From: Nyssa sinensis
Taxonomy: Eukaryota; Streptophyta; Magnoliopsida; Cornales; Nyssaceae
Length of the DNA: 64,000 nt
Direction of reading: 5' to 3'
Assembly (NCBI GenBank): GCA_008638375.1
Contig: VIRR01000561.1
Location: 1 to 64,000, forward strand
In this document: in pieces, positions 24,481-36,208 of the stretch
Numbering within the stretch: the first letter of the stretch is position 1
Layout: each line of letters opens with the position of its first letter
Program-made: the position numbers and the translations under genes
The notes under the pieces: generated by a model
Database searches by the model: none
Told to the model about the DNA's origin: nothing
Seen by the model: only the letters and a program-made list of their open reading frames with translations

Positions 24481-24699
24481 TTGGGACTCAATGGTTCATC
24501 AATTTCGGAGGGGCATTCCTCCGTCTCATGAAGATGGGAAGGGGTAGGACTCTCTCCTTCATAAGGATGCTGTGATTGCTATTTAGGGGTTTTTTTTCAG
24601 TACGAGAGCATGGCACTCTCGGGCTGTTGGTTGGCAGCCCTTGATGGAGTAGACCATGTTGTTTTGCACATATTTTAGGCACTAATAGAGGGTCGAGGT

Positions 24700-25080
24700 G
24701 ATTGTTCTCATTTGGTGGAGCCACGATCTTTTGATGATGATGTTGTAGGGGGACTCCGAGTTCAAGACCATGTATTTAGAAATCAAGGTCTTCTACCCTT
24801 CTATTTTCCTGTTGTGGTCGGCAAGTCAATTTTACCCAACGGGGTGCTGAGTTTTCCATCAAACCCTACCATTACTGTGGTGGTGGTCTTGATGTCACTG
24901 GGGTTGAGCTACATGTGTTTGAAAGACTCATAGAATAACACATTAGTGGAACTCCCCATGTCTACCAAGACCCTTTTGATATCAAAATTGGCAATTTTGA
25001 GTGAAATAACGAGGGCGTCACTGTGAGGACAATGCACCCCTGCAGATTCAGCTCTGAGAACTGGATTTGAGGCGCAAACT
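24700..25080 (-). pseudogene. Tat aspartic protease, degenerate
   Basis: The minus strand carries the active-site block VLVDMGSSTNVLFYESF near 24990-24920. The catalytic Asp is retained in the DMGSS form usual for plant Gypsy proteases. A TAG stop at 24909-24911 follows immediately. This enzyme normally processes the gag-pol polyprotein. It lies between the gag zinc-binding region and RT as expected. Confidence 0.75.
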
Positions 25081-25180
25081 TCAGCCTCTTCTCAGTTGCA
25101 GAGATCTGGAGGACGTTAGAGGTTGTCTTGGCCTCCCGAGCATACCGCTTTCCTACATAGTTGGACATTCCTGTCATTAA

Positions 25181-25780
25181 GTTATCAGCGTGAAGGACAA
25201 AGATGACTTGGTTGTTCTATTGTGGTGGCTTGTTCTAGACCTCCCTCTGTTCTTGCCTTTTCTGTTGTGGCCTATCGTTACGAGGGTTTTACCTCCCGTT
25301 CTGTCTGATGAACTCCCGCAACTGCCCTCGCCTGATAAGTTGCGTAATCTCCTGTTTGAGGGCTCTACATTCATTAGTAGTATGCCTGTGATCTTTGTGA
25401 AAATCACAGTACTTGCTCTGGTCTCTGGTGTCAGGATTGCTTTTCATCAGATCTGGCCATTTCAGATCCTCACGGGTCTGTACTTATCGAAGTATATGAG
25501 TAAGGGAAGCATTCAGAGGAGTGAATGTGCCATACCTCCTAGCATTGGAGTTATTCTGGGCTCTAGGTACCGTCCTTCTGTCAGGACTCCTGATCTTCTT
25601 TTTAGTTGCGCTAGAGTCTCTCTTGTGATCATTCTTCTGAGCCTGCTCCTTGTCTTTTCGGAAGGATATCTTCGTTTCTTCCAGGTTTATATACTTACGC
25701 GCCCTCTCCATGATTGTTGCCATGTTAGAGGGAGGATTCTTTGTCAAAGAATCCTGAAAACGCCCCGGTCCTAGGCCAAA
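25181..25780 (-). pseudogene. Tat gag, C-terminal part
   Basis: On the minus strand a block RPGRF-like (GPGRFQDSL, near 25765) is followed by ERARKYINLEE. Near 25400-25290 comes a cysteine/histidine segment, YCDFHKDHRHTTNEC, and LIRRGQLREF, typical of the end of Tat gag. The upstream half lies at 32665-33779, separated by the nested element; the reading frame resumes across the target duplication. Confidence 0.8.
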
Positions 25781-27322
25781 TGATAGGAGCATAATATTTA
25801 GTATTTTTAATTCCTTTATATTTAGTTTTGTGATATATTTTCGGTTTTAGTGAGGTAATTAATTTGTTTATTGAATTAGGAAAGCATTGATGGTAAAAGA
25901 ATAATTTTGTGCAATTTTTGGTTTTTGGACAGATTTTACCTATGAAGCTTCACTTGAGATTTGGAAGGTGTTAGAGTTCGAGAATGAGGAAGCGGTCTTC
26001 ATGAAGTTTGTATCGGACGTCTTGGGCTTTCCAGAAAGGTCTGGCCTGTACAAATCCGAATTCGTTTGAACCACCAAACATTGTTTCGAAATCAGGCCTG
26101 GAAAGCTGTCCCGCGCAGTGGAATCCTGTCCGACCAGCCAACTTCAACGGGCCATAACTTGAGTTTCTGAAGTCCAAATCAGGTGATTCAAAATTCTAAA
26201 ATTATTTACACATCCAGAGCTACAACTTTCGTGAAGAGTCCAAGTCAATATTCAGTCGTTTTGAAGTATAAAAATAGCTTTCAAGACTCAGCTTAATTAA
26301 AGTGCGGCTGAACTAAAGCTTGAGTGTGGGCCCAGGTTGGAAACAAGGAAACCCTAGCATATAAGGAGTTGGTGGCGGCTGATTCAAGAAAAAAAAAAAA
26401 AAAAGAGGAGGCGGCCCTGAGAAAATACTGAATGAAGCCAGGGAGCGGTGCGGCGCGCACAGGACAAATAATTGATTAGTTTTCTTATTTCAAGTATGTC
26501 AGGCTAGATTTTCAATTCAGTTCTAGGGGATTTCGAACCCTCGTTACAGTTTAATGGTTGAATCAATTCAGTAACATTATTTCTTCTTTCTCTTAATCTG
26601 TTCATGGTAATCTGTTTAAATTGTTTTATTGATATTTAGTTTGATTGATTTAATCAGGCCTGTTAAATTGATCAGATTATTATCAATTGCTAGATTCAGG
26701 AAGTATATTACGTAATTGATATGGTTCCTAATCAATTGTGGCAAATAGTGATAGATGATTGTGGTTAAGCTTTTGTTTATTGTTATGATTATCATGTCCT
26801 AAGTTAAACAGTCCGAGCTTGTGTAATTGTTGCTTAGAATAATCTAATTTCTTAAATATTAATGCTGTCATTGTATTAAATTTAGAGAGCTTGTTCTAAA
26901 TTGTATAATGGTTAGAATCTAATGGAGAGCTTGTTTCATTAGTGAGGAACTAAGGAAAATTTCGGGTAGCAGAGCTTGTTGTTACCTAGGATTATTAGAT
27001 TCATTAAAGGGTAAAATAATGTTATAATTGATTGATTATTCCATTAACTGTGAGGGTGAGATTGAACCGAAGAACTGAAGTTTTTAATTCATTAATTTCT
27101 GTTATTAATTTAATTTTCATTCGTAATTAGTTTGATCAAAATTTCAACCCCCCATTTATTGTTTTGCTATTAATTGGATTTTAATTTAGAGTTGGTCAGA
27201 ATAAATAGAAAATAAATTATGGATACTCTCTGTGGGATCGACCCTTACTCAGCTAGCTACTGTGTTTACTGTGTTAAGAAGTAAGGTTAATTTATTTTTG
27301 GAGTGTTAATGACGCGCTTCCA
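25781..27322 (+). repeat. Athila-like 5' LTR
   Basis: It runs from TGATAGGAGCATAAT to GCGCTTCCA and pairs with 31129-32669. A TATA-like CATATAAGGAG near 26359 may be the promoter; the run of A near 26392 and the GC-rich GGTGCGGCGCGC near 26447 would lie in the transcribed part. Confidence 0.88.
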
Positions 27323-27327
27323 AAATT

Positions 27328-27346
27328 TGGCGCCGTTGTCGGGGAG
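27328..27346 (+). other. Primer-binding site of the Athila-like element
   Basis: TGGCGCCGTTGTCGGGGAG lies five bases after the 5' LTR. This TGGCGCCGTTG form is the usual primer site of Athila and related plant Gypsy elements. Confidence 0.85.
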
Positions 27347-27627
27347 TGTTTCCTGTCAATTTTCTTTTTATATTATTCTGGCTGATTTTTTTATTTTTTA
27401 TTTATTTATTTTTAATTCATTGCTTTTAGGTCAATTTGGGTTTTAATTTTTGTTTATCAAATTCTAATTTATTTTTTTTTTCTATAGGTTCGGTGGAGTT
27501 TTCTAGGTGGCACTATTCATTTAGAATTTGCGATTTATTGTTTGGTTAATTATTTTTATTTATTTATTTTTTCTTCTCTAATTTATTTTTGCTTATTTTT
27601 TTTTTATTTTCTATTTCTTTTTGGTTT

Positions 27628-29404
27628 ATGACTCGATCTTCTCAATCTGACGAATTAAGATTTGATCCAGAAATTGAGAAAACCGCACGAAGGTTGAGAA
27701 AAGAGACTCGGCAAGTTCGAATTGCGACTACAAATTCTGAAAAAGCTATTGTTGCATCACCTGGCCTGAACATAGTACTTGAATTACTTTCTAACAGTTC
27801 ATACAGTGATTTAGAAGAGGAAGATATGGCTGCTCCTAATAACAATAGAGCTGCTAGGACTTTGAGGGAGTTGGCTACTCCTAATCTAAATCAACAACCA
27901 TTGTGTATTGAGTATCCTGATTTAGCTGCTGCTTTTGAATTGAAATCTAGACTAATTCATCTTTTGCCTACCTTTCGTGGTCTTACAGGTGAAGATCCAT
28001 ACAAGCATCTGAAGGACTTTCATGTGGTGTGTTCTAGCATGAAGCCTCAAGGAATAACAGAGGAGGAAATAAAGCTTAGGGCTTTTCCATTCTCATTGGC
28101 AGACTTGGCAAAGGATTGGTTATATTACCTTCCTTCCAGATCGATTCAGACATGGAATGAGATGAAGAGGCTATTTTTGGAGAAATATTTTCCTGCTTCT
28201 AGGGTTGCTAATATAAGGAAAGAGATATGTAGCATCAGACAATATAATGGAGAATCTCTTTACGAGTATTAGGAGAGGTACAAGAAGTTATGTTCGAGCT
28301 GTCCACCATACCAAATTGATGATCAGCATTTAATTCAATATTTTTATGAGGGACTATTGCCAATGGATAGAAGCATGATAGATGCTGCAAGTGGAGGAGC
28401 ATTGGTTGATAAGACCCCAAATGCTGCTAGGAATTTGATTTCAAACATGGCAACCAACTCACAGCAGTATGGAACCAGAATGGAGCACACACCTAAAAAG
28501 GTGAATAGGGTAAGTACTTCTAACATTGAACATCAAATTTCTGATTTAACTGCTTTGGTTCATCAAATGGTTGTAGGGAACATGCAAGCAGCAAAAGTGT
28601 GTGGAATTTGTTCGTTGTCAAGAAATAATTCAGATGGGTGTCTAACATTACAAGAAGATGAAACTGTTCAGCAAGTGAATGCAATAGGGAATTTCCCAGG
28701 ACAACCCCAGCGCCGATATGATCCATACTCTAATACTTACAATCCAGGATGGAGAGATCATCCTAATTTGAGGTATGGAGGAAATAGGCAACCAATGCAG
28801 AATGCTTTTTCAAATAACCAGCCTGGTTTTCAACAGGTTCAACAGCAGTATCCACCCAAACAAGTAGTTCCTTCCAGTTCTGGAACATCTCTTGAGGATA
28901 TGTTTAAAGCTTTCATGACCAATACACAACAATTCCAACAAGAGACAAGGACTTCTATATAAAATCTGGAGAATCAGGTAAGTCAGCTTGCTACCACAGT
29001 TGGTCGATTGGATTTTCAAGGCTCAGGTAAGTTACCTTCCCAAACTATTATTAATCTAAGAGAGAATGCTAGTGCTATAACATTTAGGAGTGGCAAACAA
29101 TTGGAAGTACCAAAATCCATTGCTGTAGTTGTTGAGGAGGAGGAGATTGAGAAGGAGGCAGAAATATCAAAGGTAATTCCGAATCCTTCTATTCAAGTTA
29201 AGACTAACCCCCTACCTTTTCCATACAGATGTACAAGGTCTAAGAAGGAGGAGCAAGAGAAAGAAATTTTAGAGACATTCCGCAAGGTAGAGGTAAATAT
29301 TCCTTTACTAGATGCAATTAAGCAAGTGCCAAGGTATGCAAAGTTTTTGAAAGAATTATGCACTAACAAGCGAAAATTAAGAGATGATGAGAAGGTAAGT
29401 GTGG
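27628..29404 (+). pseudogene. Athila-like gag, with two stops and a frameshift
   Basis: The start is best placed at the ATG opening MTRSSQSDELRF (27628); an upstream in-frame Met at 27589 is in a T-rich leader. The retrotransposon gag domain follows at about 27930-28330, with GEDPYKHLKDFH, DLAKDWLYYLP and FPASRVANIRKE. The frame is broken by TAG at 28270-28272 (where Trp is expected) and TAA at 28960-28962 (where Gln is expected), then continues in the same frame as far as about 29400. There a one-base loss shifts it relative to the protease. Gag would form the particle that packages the element RNA. Confidence 0.85.
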
Positions 29405-29411
29405 GGAGAAT

Positions 29412-29960
29412 GTGTCAGCAGTCCTTCAAAGAAAGCTCCCCCCTAAATGTAAAGATCCAGGTATGTTCACCATTCCATGCAGAATAGGTAATACTAGATT
29501 TGAAAGAGCCATGTTAGATTTAGGAGCTTCTATTAAGGTCATGCCACGATCTATTTATACTTCTTTAAATCTACGTTCTTTGAAAAAAACTGGTGTTATT
29601 ATACAGTTGGCTGATCGTACTAATGCTTACCCTGAAGGGGTGATTGATGATGTGTTAGTGCAAGTGAATGAATTAATATTTCCTGCGGATTTTTACATTG
29701 TGGATATGGATGATGATGCATCTCCTAATCCTGCACATATTTTATTGGGGAGACCATTCTTGAAAACAGCTAGAACAATGATTGATGTGCATAATGGTAC
29801 CTTGACCATGGAATTTGATGGTGAAAAAATTCAATTTAACATTTATGATGCCATGAGGTACCCTAGTGATATTAATCATGTTTTTGCTGTTGATGTTATT
29901 AACCCTTTAGTGCAGGAAGTTTTTGACCCAACAAGTAAGGAGAATTTGGAAGTAGATTGA
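29412..29960 (+). pseudogene. Athila-like aspartic protease region, end of coding
   Basis: The open block carries LDLGASIKVMP (catalytic Asp in the DLGAS form of Athila/Tat proteases) near 29515 and the second signature HILLGRPFLKTA near 29740. It then ends at a clean stop at 29958-29960. The next expected domain, RT, is absent: the sequence passes straight into the 3' non-coding region. The start is set by the upstream frameshift, so this is part of the broken gag-protease frame and not a separate gene. Confidence 0.82.
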
Positions 29961-30599
29961 GGAGCAAGTCATCGGACAAACGACGTGAAACAAATGCGCT
30001 GTTTGGGAGGCAACCCAAGAAACCAGATTTAATTTCTTTCCCCTTTTCTTTTTATTTTTGTCAATTTTTTTTTTCCTTTGCATAATTATCTTACATTGGG
30101 GACAATGTAAGGTTTAAGTGTGGGGGAGAGGATTTAGCACTTTATTTACTTTGCTTTATTTACTTTGTTAGTGTTGCTAAATTTTTATTTTTATTTTTTG
30201 TTTGCCCAAAAAAAAATTAAAATAAAAAAAATAAAAAAAACAAAAAAATAATAAATTTTTGTGTGCGGAATTGGATGGTTTTGTTTGAATTTTATTTGAC
30301 TAAGCTCTTGAAGGTCGCCAATGAATGTGTGAGAATTAATGTTGACTTGTAGGTTTTGGTTGATATTTAATTAATTGACGAATAATAATGACCAAATCAC
30401 AATCCACACTTGAACGGCTGAAAACTGATTGGTTTTTATATGCATGGGTGCTTGAATTTGAGATACATGTTTTATTAGCTAAGTTGTATAGGTGTCTAAC
30501 TATGTGCATTGGTTTCAAGACTTAGAACTTGCTTTACTACTCATTTTGATGGAATTATGTTAGTGAATAAAAAAAAAAAAAAGGGAGTAAAGCAAGTAA

Positions 30600-30770
30600 A
30601 TCATGTGGTGGGTTGAGATGGAGCGTAAAACGCACTCACTCATAAACACATGCATAAAGTGAGATGGAGTGTAAAACGCACTCACTGGTGGGTTGAGATG
30701 GAGCGTAAAACGCACTCAACCAAAAATGTATGCAAAAGGTGAGAGGGAGCATAAAATGCACTCACCTAAA
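30600..30770 (+). repeat. Imperfect tandem repeat (about 55-60 bp) in the Athila-like 3' region
   Basis: The core GAGATGGAGCGTAAAACGCACTCA, with variants, appears four times between 30617 and 30765. Each copy is flanked by a TGCATAAAGTGAG-like or GGTGGGTT-like linker. It lies in the non-coding region after the protease. Confidence 0.7.
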
Positions 30771-31128
30771 AGGAAAAAATAATTGTGTAAAAAGTAACAG
30801 TGGAAAAGCTATGTTTCGAGTCTTGAAATAGTGTGCATAGTTGTTCTCCCATATGGACTTAGTTGTGAATTCATGTTGGTCATAGGAAAGGTATTTGCAT
30901 GCATGCACTTGAATTTTGAAATTGTTTTGTGGAAAATGACAAGGTTGTTGTTGTGAATTGATTGATGAAGTATTAACCAAATTCCTACTAGTCTTTGCAT
31001 TAATTTTCATGGATGATCTATTGAACTTAAGACCTTTGAGAGTTTGGTTGAATGGATTCAAGTGAACCTATTGTTTTGTTCGTAGTTCTGTTTACACGAG
31101 GACGTGTAAAACTAAGTGTGGGAGAATT

Positions 31129-32669
31129 TGATAGGAGCATAATATTCAGTATTTTTAATTCTTTTATATTTAGTTTTGTGATATATTTTCTGTTTTAGTG
31201 AGGTAATTAATTTGTTTATTGAATTAGGAAAGCATTGATGGTAAAAGAATAATTTTGTGTAATTTTTGATTTTTGGACAGATTTTACCTATGAAGCTTCA
31301 CTTGAGATTTGGAAGGTGTTAGAATTCGAGAATGAAGAAGCAGTCTTCATGAAGTTTGTAGAGGACGTCTTGGGCTTTCCAGAAAGGTCTGTCTTGTACA
31401 AATCCGAATTCGTTTGGACTACCAAACATTGTTTCGAAATCAGGCCTGGAAAGCTGTCCCGTGCAGTGGAATCCTGTCCGACCAGCCAACTTCAACAGGC
31501 CATAACTTGAGTTTACGAAGTCCAAATTGGGTGATTCAAACTTCTAAAATTATCTACACATCCAGAGCTACAACTTTCGTGAAGAGCCTAAGTCAATATT
31601 CAGTCTTTTTGAAGTATGAAAATAGCTTTCAAGACTCAGCTCAATTAAAGTGCGGCTGAACTAAAGTTTAAGTGTGGGGCCTAGGTTGGAAACAAGAAAA
31701 CCCTAGCGTATAAGGAGTTGGTGGCGGCTGATTCAAGAAAAAAAGAAAAGAGAGGAGGCGGCGCTGAGAAAATACTGAAGGAAGCCAGGGAGCGGTGCGG
31801 CGCGCACAGCACAAATAATTGATTAGTTTTCTTATTTCAAGTATGTCAGGCTAGATTTTTAATTCAGTTCCAGGGGATTTCGAACCCTCGTTACAGTTTA
31901 ATGGTTGAATCAATTCAGTAACATTATTTTTTCCTTCTCTTAATCTGTTCATGGTAATCTGTTTAAATTGTTTTATTGATATTTAGTTTGATTGATTTAA
32001 TCAGGCCTGTTAGATTGATCAGATTATTATCAATTGCTAGATTCAGGAAATATATTACGTAATTGATATGGTTCCTAATCAATTGTGGCAAATAGTGATA
32101 GATGATTGTGGTCAAGCTTTTGTTTATTGTTATGATTATCATGTCCTAAGTTAAACAGTCTAAGCTTGTGTGATTGTTGCTTAGAATAATCTAATTTCTT
32201 AAATATTAATGCTGCCATTGTATTAAATTTAGAGAGCTTGTTCTAAATTTTATAATGGTTAGAATCTAATGGAGAGCTTGTTTCATTAGTAAGGAACTAA
32301 GGAAAATTTCAAGTAGCAGAGCTTGTTGTTACCTAGGATTCTTAGATTCATTGAAGGGTAAAATAATGTTATAATTGATTGATTGTTCCATTAACTGCGA
32401 GGGTGAGATTGAACCGAAGAACTGAAGTTTTTAATTCATTAATTTCTATTGTTAATTTAATTTTCATTCATAATTAGTTTGATCAAAATTTCAACCCCCC
32501 ATTTATTGTTTTGCTATTAATTGGATTTTAGTTTAGGGTTGGTCAAAATAAATAGAAAATAAATTGTGGACACTCTCTGTGGGATCGACCCTTACTCAGC
32601 TAGCTACTGTGTTTACTGTGTTAAGAAGTAAGGTTAATTTATTTTTGGAGTGTTAACGACGCACTTCCA
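31129..32669 (+). repeat. Athila-like 3' LTR
   Basis: It matches the 5' LTR throughout. The purine-rich AAGTGTGGGAGAAT just before 31129 is the expected second-strand primer (polypurine tract). Confidence 0.88.
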
Positions 32670-33779
32670 CCAGAGATGAGGGTTGCTACTAGGAAGCTCG
32701 AGTTGCAGTCTGTTATCTCAGTGAGCTCAGCATTGAAACGAGCGATGTACTCCTTGAGTGACTTGTCTTTGGCCTGCTTTATGTTCAGCAAGAACTCTAG
32801 CCCCTTTCTCAACTTCCTGCTGGTTAGGAATTGGTCCAGGAACCGTTTGCTGAGCTCGTAAAAATTGATGACAGACTCTTGAGGAAGGTTGTGGAACCAC
32901 TTCAGAGCAGTGCCCTTGAGTCTGGTTACAAAGGTTCGACACATGAAGGCGTTCGTGGCCCCATGTAGTGCCATGGTGTGCTGATAGTGGGAAATATGGT
33001 CCCTAGGATCCGTGGACCCATCGTATAGAGTGAACTTTGGAACAACAAATGTCTTTGGCCGCTCTTCTGCTATTCTGGCAGGAGTGAACGGTGTGGCAAA
33101 CCTGCCGAGCAGCTTCCCTAGCTAGTTCATCCTACTCTAGAGGGATGTAGGTTCCTTTGGTGATGATGGTTTGTTCTATGGAGTCCACTACTTCCTCCAC
33201 CTTTTGTGGAGCCTTAGGCTGAGTCAGTTGTTGTTGACCTTGTCTTGTTGCCTCTGTCCTTATATAGAAGGGACGATTCTATCCAGCAGTAGTGGGAGGA
33301 CGTTGGTCTCCCTAGATCAGGGGAATCGGTGCCGGTTAAGGCTAAAATTCAGGCAGCGCTAGGTTAGCCCCTAAAGTTGTTGGAGTTGGGACCTTGATCC
33401 TACTCAGATAATTAACAGTTAGGTTAAAGGCTGGCATCCCCTCCCTACTATGGTGGATGGCTGGGGATCACCCCCTATGCATCAGTTGCACATTAGGAGT
33501 CTCCGTGGGAGGTCCTCTACCCATGGTGATGGTAGGAGGCTGAACCCCTTCATTAGCTGCGTTGGTGGGAGGATGAATGGGATTGCTCTGCTGATTCTAG
33601 GTCAACAACGCCAAAGTTTGAGAGATGTCAAAGAGCTGTTCCTGCATCTGATCGGACTGCCGTTGGACCCGATCGAGTTGTTATTGTACAGGGTCGAGTG
33701 CTAGTCCCCTTCCTCTTCTAGCTAGAGGCTAGTTTCGGGGGTTTTAGGAATTTTTTCTCGGATAAAGATTGGGAGTCAT
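32670..33779 (-). pseudogene. Tat gag, N-terminal part
   Basis: The gag start is probably the CAT complement at 33777-33779 (MTPNLYPRKN). The gag core domain occupies about 32974-32680, with GTALKWFHNLP, FLDQF and LKEYIARFNAELTEI, typical of Retrotrans_gag. Stops interrupt the N-terminal stretch. The Athila-like insertion separates it from its C-terminal half at 25780. Confidence 0.82.
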
Positions 33780-33849
33780 TGTCTTTTAGTGAGAAAAGAC
33801 AAGAAAGCTATCATTGTCGGAGAAGAAATTTAGAGGAAACAATTTTTGC

Positions 33850-33867
33850 TTCTTATAAACGGCGCCA
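33850..33867 (-). other. Tat primer-binding site
   Basis: In element orientation it reads TGGCGCCGTTTATAAGA, six bases from the end of the 5' LTR. It fixes the orientation of the element as minus. Confidence 0.8.
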
Positions 33868-33873
33868 AACTTA

Positions 33874-34468
33874 TGTTGCACTTTCTGAGTAGTGGGGCTC
33901 TATTCTTCCTCGTCTGTCAAACACTTAGAGAATAGGATCTGAGGGCCACTGGGTTGGCTCCGGTGGTAATCGTTACGATGATTAAGTCAGTAAAATTGAA
34001 AGAAAGACTGTAATTGAATGTAATTGAGAAAGCGTAGTAGAAAAGCGCACCTTAGGGTTCAATTTATAGACTGCAAGTCTCCTAAGTTAAGTAGGATTTA
34101 GAGTCACAAAAATAGGGATTTGATTGATATCCGAAGATGGCAGTTACCATGTTGACCTTTATGCTTCGTAGAAATAAGGATCGAAAGATATCCAAGAATG
34201 GCAGTTTTCTTATCGCGTTCTGCTTCCCCATCCCCAAATCTGTAGGGCATACAAGGCGGTGACCAGCTCGGGACCCCTTTATGTGTGTGCTCAGTATCTC
34301 ATGTTTTGAAGGCGAGACCAGAAGTTATGCAGGACTTTGAGGAAGGAGGCTCTAAACTCCGTATGTCTATCTGTTCTAGATGGAAAAGCCTTAGTTGGTC
34401 TGTATGCATAGGTGCTCTGTGTGTACACGTGTCATATGGGGATTGGTCTATCTTTTTGTGGTATATCA
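33874..34468 (-). repeat. Tat 5' LTR (595 bp)
   Basis: It aligns with 17133-17725 along its length, with visibly more differences than the two LTRs of the nested element. This fits an older insertion. Confidence 0.85.
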
Positions 34469-35627
34469 GTACCAAAGATTGGTGTAAATGCATGTTGCTA
34501 TGCAAATTGTCAAGGGAATCGTAAATCTGAACTATCCTAAATCAGTGCACATTAGTTTATTTAAGGACAACTAAAAATCAGATAAAACAAATGGTAGATC
34601 CTTGATGACTTGATACACGAGGTCACCCGAAAAATGGTCTGGGGGCGAAGTTCCTAGAAATTTTTTGACTAATTCTTGGGATATTTTGGTTAGTAGTTTC
34701 TTAATCGGATTTGTATAAAGAATTAAATAATTTCCTATTCAGATTAGTGCTCTTTAGTCTTATAAATATGATGAGGTCACTATTATTCAAATTTTTAATA
34801 ATATATTAGATTTTGAATTTAGAGATTTCTTGATCACTTATTGGATAAGTAATCATTGTTACTTGGTTTTTAAAAATTTTAATGTGTTTAATTTCTCTCA
34901 TATTTTTGTTCGGCATTACCAGATAATTCAATGCAAAGGCTCTATGGATTGGGTCTTATTTTCATAATTTTTAGTTGTGCAATTGAATTTGCCTAAGATT
35001 TACATCCAAGTGGTCGCGTTTCTATTTATTTTTATTTATATATTTTTTGACTAATTGAAGGAGCAATAGAAGCAATCATATTTTGACTTAACTCCAAGAT
35101 TGAACTCTCATAACCCAATCCATTGATTTCCTAATAGGGAGAATTAGCAAGCACTGGGCATTAAAGGAACCAGAGATACTATTTCTGAAAGCTCAATTTG
35201 TCAATTCACGAGCTAAAGAGTTAGGCTTCCTAGAAGAATAAGAGTTGCACTAATCCTTTTGAAGAATTTTAGAGTTGCTTTAGATCTTCTATAAGGGCTA
35301 GCGGCTAGCCTAGTGCACAAGGATCTTGTTATTGCAGGGTCTAGAGAGAGTTAAATGTACACAGTTAGATTATTTCTGTAACTCAAACCCGTGATCTTTA
35401 TGTCAGGCTTGTTTTAGATCTTCTATGCAGTGCAAAATAGACCAATGAGGAGTTTGTGATGGCCATACTGAGGCATAGCTAATTGTCACAATCTCATCAA
35501 ATTGAATTACCTCCCACCCGATATCCAAGCCCTAATCAGGGCTTCTTGGCTTCATCCTTAAAAAAAAGAAGAAAGACTAAACCTTTTTTATTTGGGAAAA
35601 GTGACAACTTTATTTAAAAAAAATTAA
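34469..35627. other. AT-rich spacer, nothing firm
   Basis: I see no gene. A TATA-like CTTATAAATATGATG near 34758 and neighbouring sequence vaguely resemble an LTR promoter, but no paired repeat, primer site or coding domain supports that. Confidence 0.3.
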
Positions 35628-36208
35628 GGATAAATTACATTGACCTCTCTTGAGTATTCTGATAATTACAAATTAAGATCTTATTTGAAGTTTTTGAAAT
35701 GACAGTGCCCTCTTCTATTTTTACTGACAAACTACAAATATCTTCCTACTAGTCTAATTTTTTTCAAAATGACAAAATTGTCAATTTTATTATTATTATT
35801 TTTTTGCATTTTTTTTTCAATTTTGACATTTTAACTCTTTTTTTTTTTAATTTTCAAATAAAAATTAGGTTTGGTTAGACAATGTGTGGTTGGTAAACAA
35901 GGATCGATTTTTTAGTCAGGTACAGAATGTATCGTCAAATATTCAATATGATTCCACAAGATCCAGTTTCGTTCAAGTAACAAATTCTAGTTATAAGTTA
36001 TTTACTTTAAATTTAATTTATAAAAAATGAAAAATTTCTTTAAAAAAATTGTCAAAATTGAAAAAATGCAATAAAATAAAATAAAATGAAAAGAGTAATA
36101 CTTTTGTCATTTTGAAAAAAAATGGACGGAAGAGAAGTATTTTTAGTTTGTTAGTAAAAGCACGTGAGGGTATTCAAAAACCTCAAGGAAAATTTCAGAG
36201 GAAGTCAG

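Larger units (their letters stand above)
25781..32669 (+). mobile_element. Athila-like Gypsy element with gag and protease only, nested in Tat gag
   Basis: Direct LTRs of 1,542 and 1,541 bp bound a 3.8-kb interior. Ends are TG...CA. The flanks CCAAA (25776-25780) and CCAGA (32670-32674) form a 5-bp duplication with one mismatch. The interior has the primer site, gag and protease on the plus strand. It then goes directly into a non-coding 3' region (GGGAGGCAACCCAA near 30008, AGTGTGGGGGAG near 30117) without RT, RNase H or integrase. It would need enzymes from another element to move. The LTRs differ by only a few bases per hundred where compared by eye, so it is younger than its host. Confidence 0.88.
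17133..34468 (-). mobile_element. Tat-lineage Ty3/Gypsy retrotransposon (host of a nested element)
   Basis: The element reads on the minus strand: 5' LTR (34468-33874), primer site, gag, protease, RT, RNase H, integrase, a tandem-repeat 3' region, an opposite-strand extra gene, polypurine tract, and 3' LTR (17725-17133). Removing the insertion at 25781-32669 leaves about 10.4 kb, normal for Tat elements. The antisense gene between pol and the 3' LTR matches the known Tat/Retand arrangement. The coding parts contain stops and frameshifts, so it is dead. No clear target duplication was found (CCTAA on the left, GTACC on the right). Confidence 0.88.

Noticed and set aside
25190..25774. Plus-strand 194-codon frame
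   Set aside because: It is the complement of Tat gag, whose motifs read on the minus strand.
17128..34473. Target duplication of the Tat element
   Set aside because: CCTAA on the left and GTACC on the right do not match. A CCTAA/CCAAA reading needs a non-canonical LTR end, so it is not claimed.
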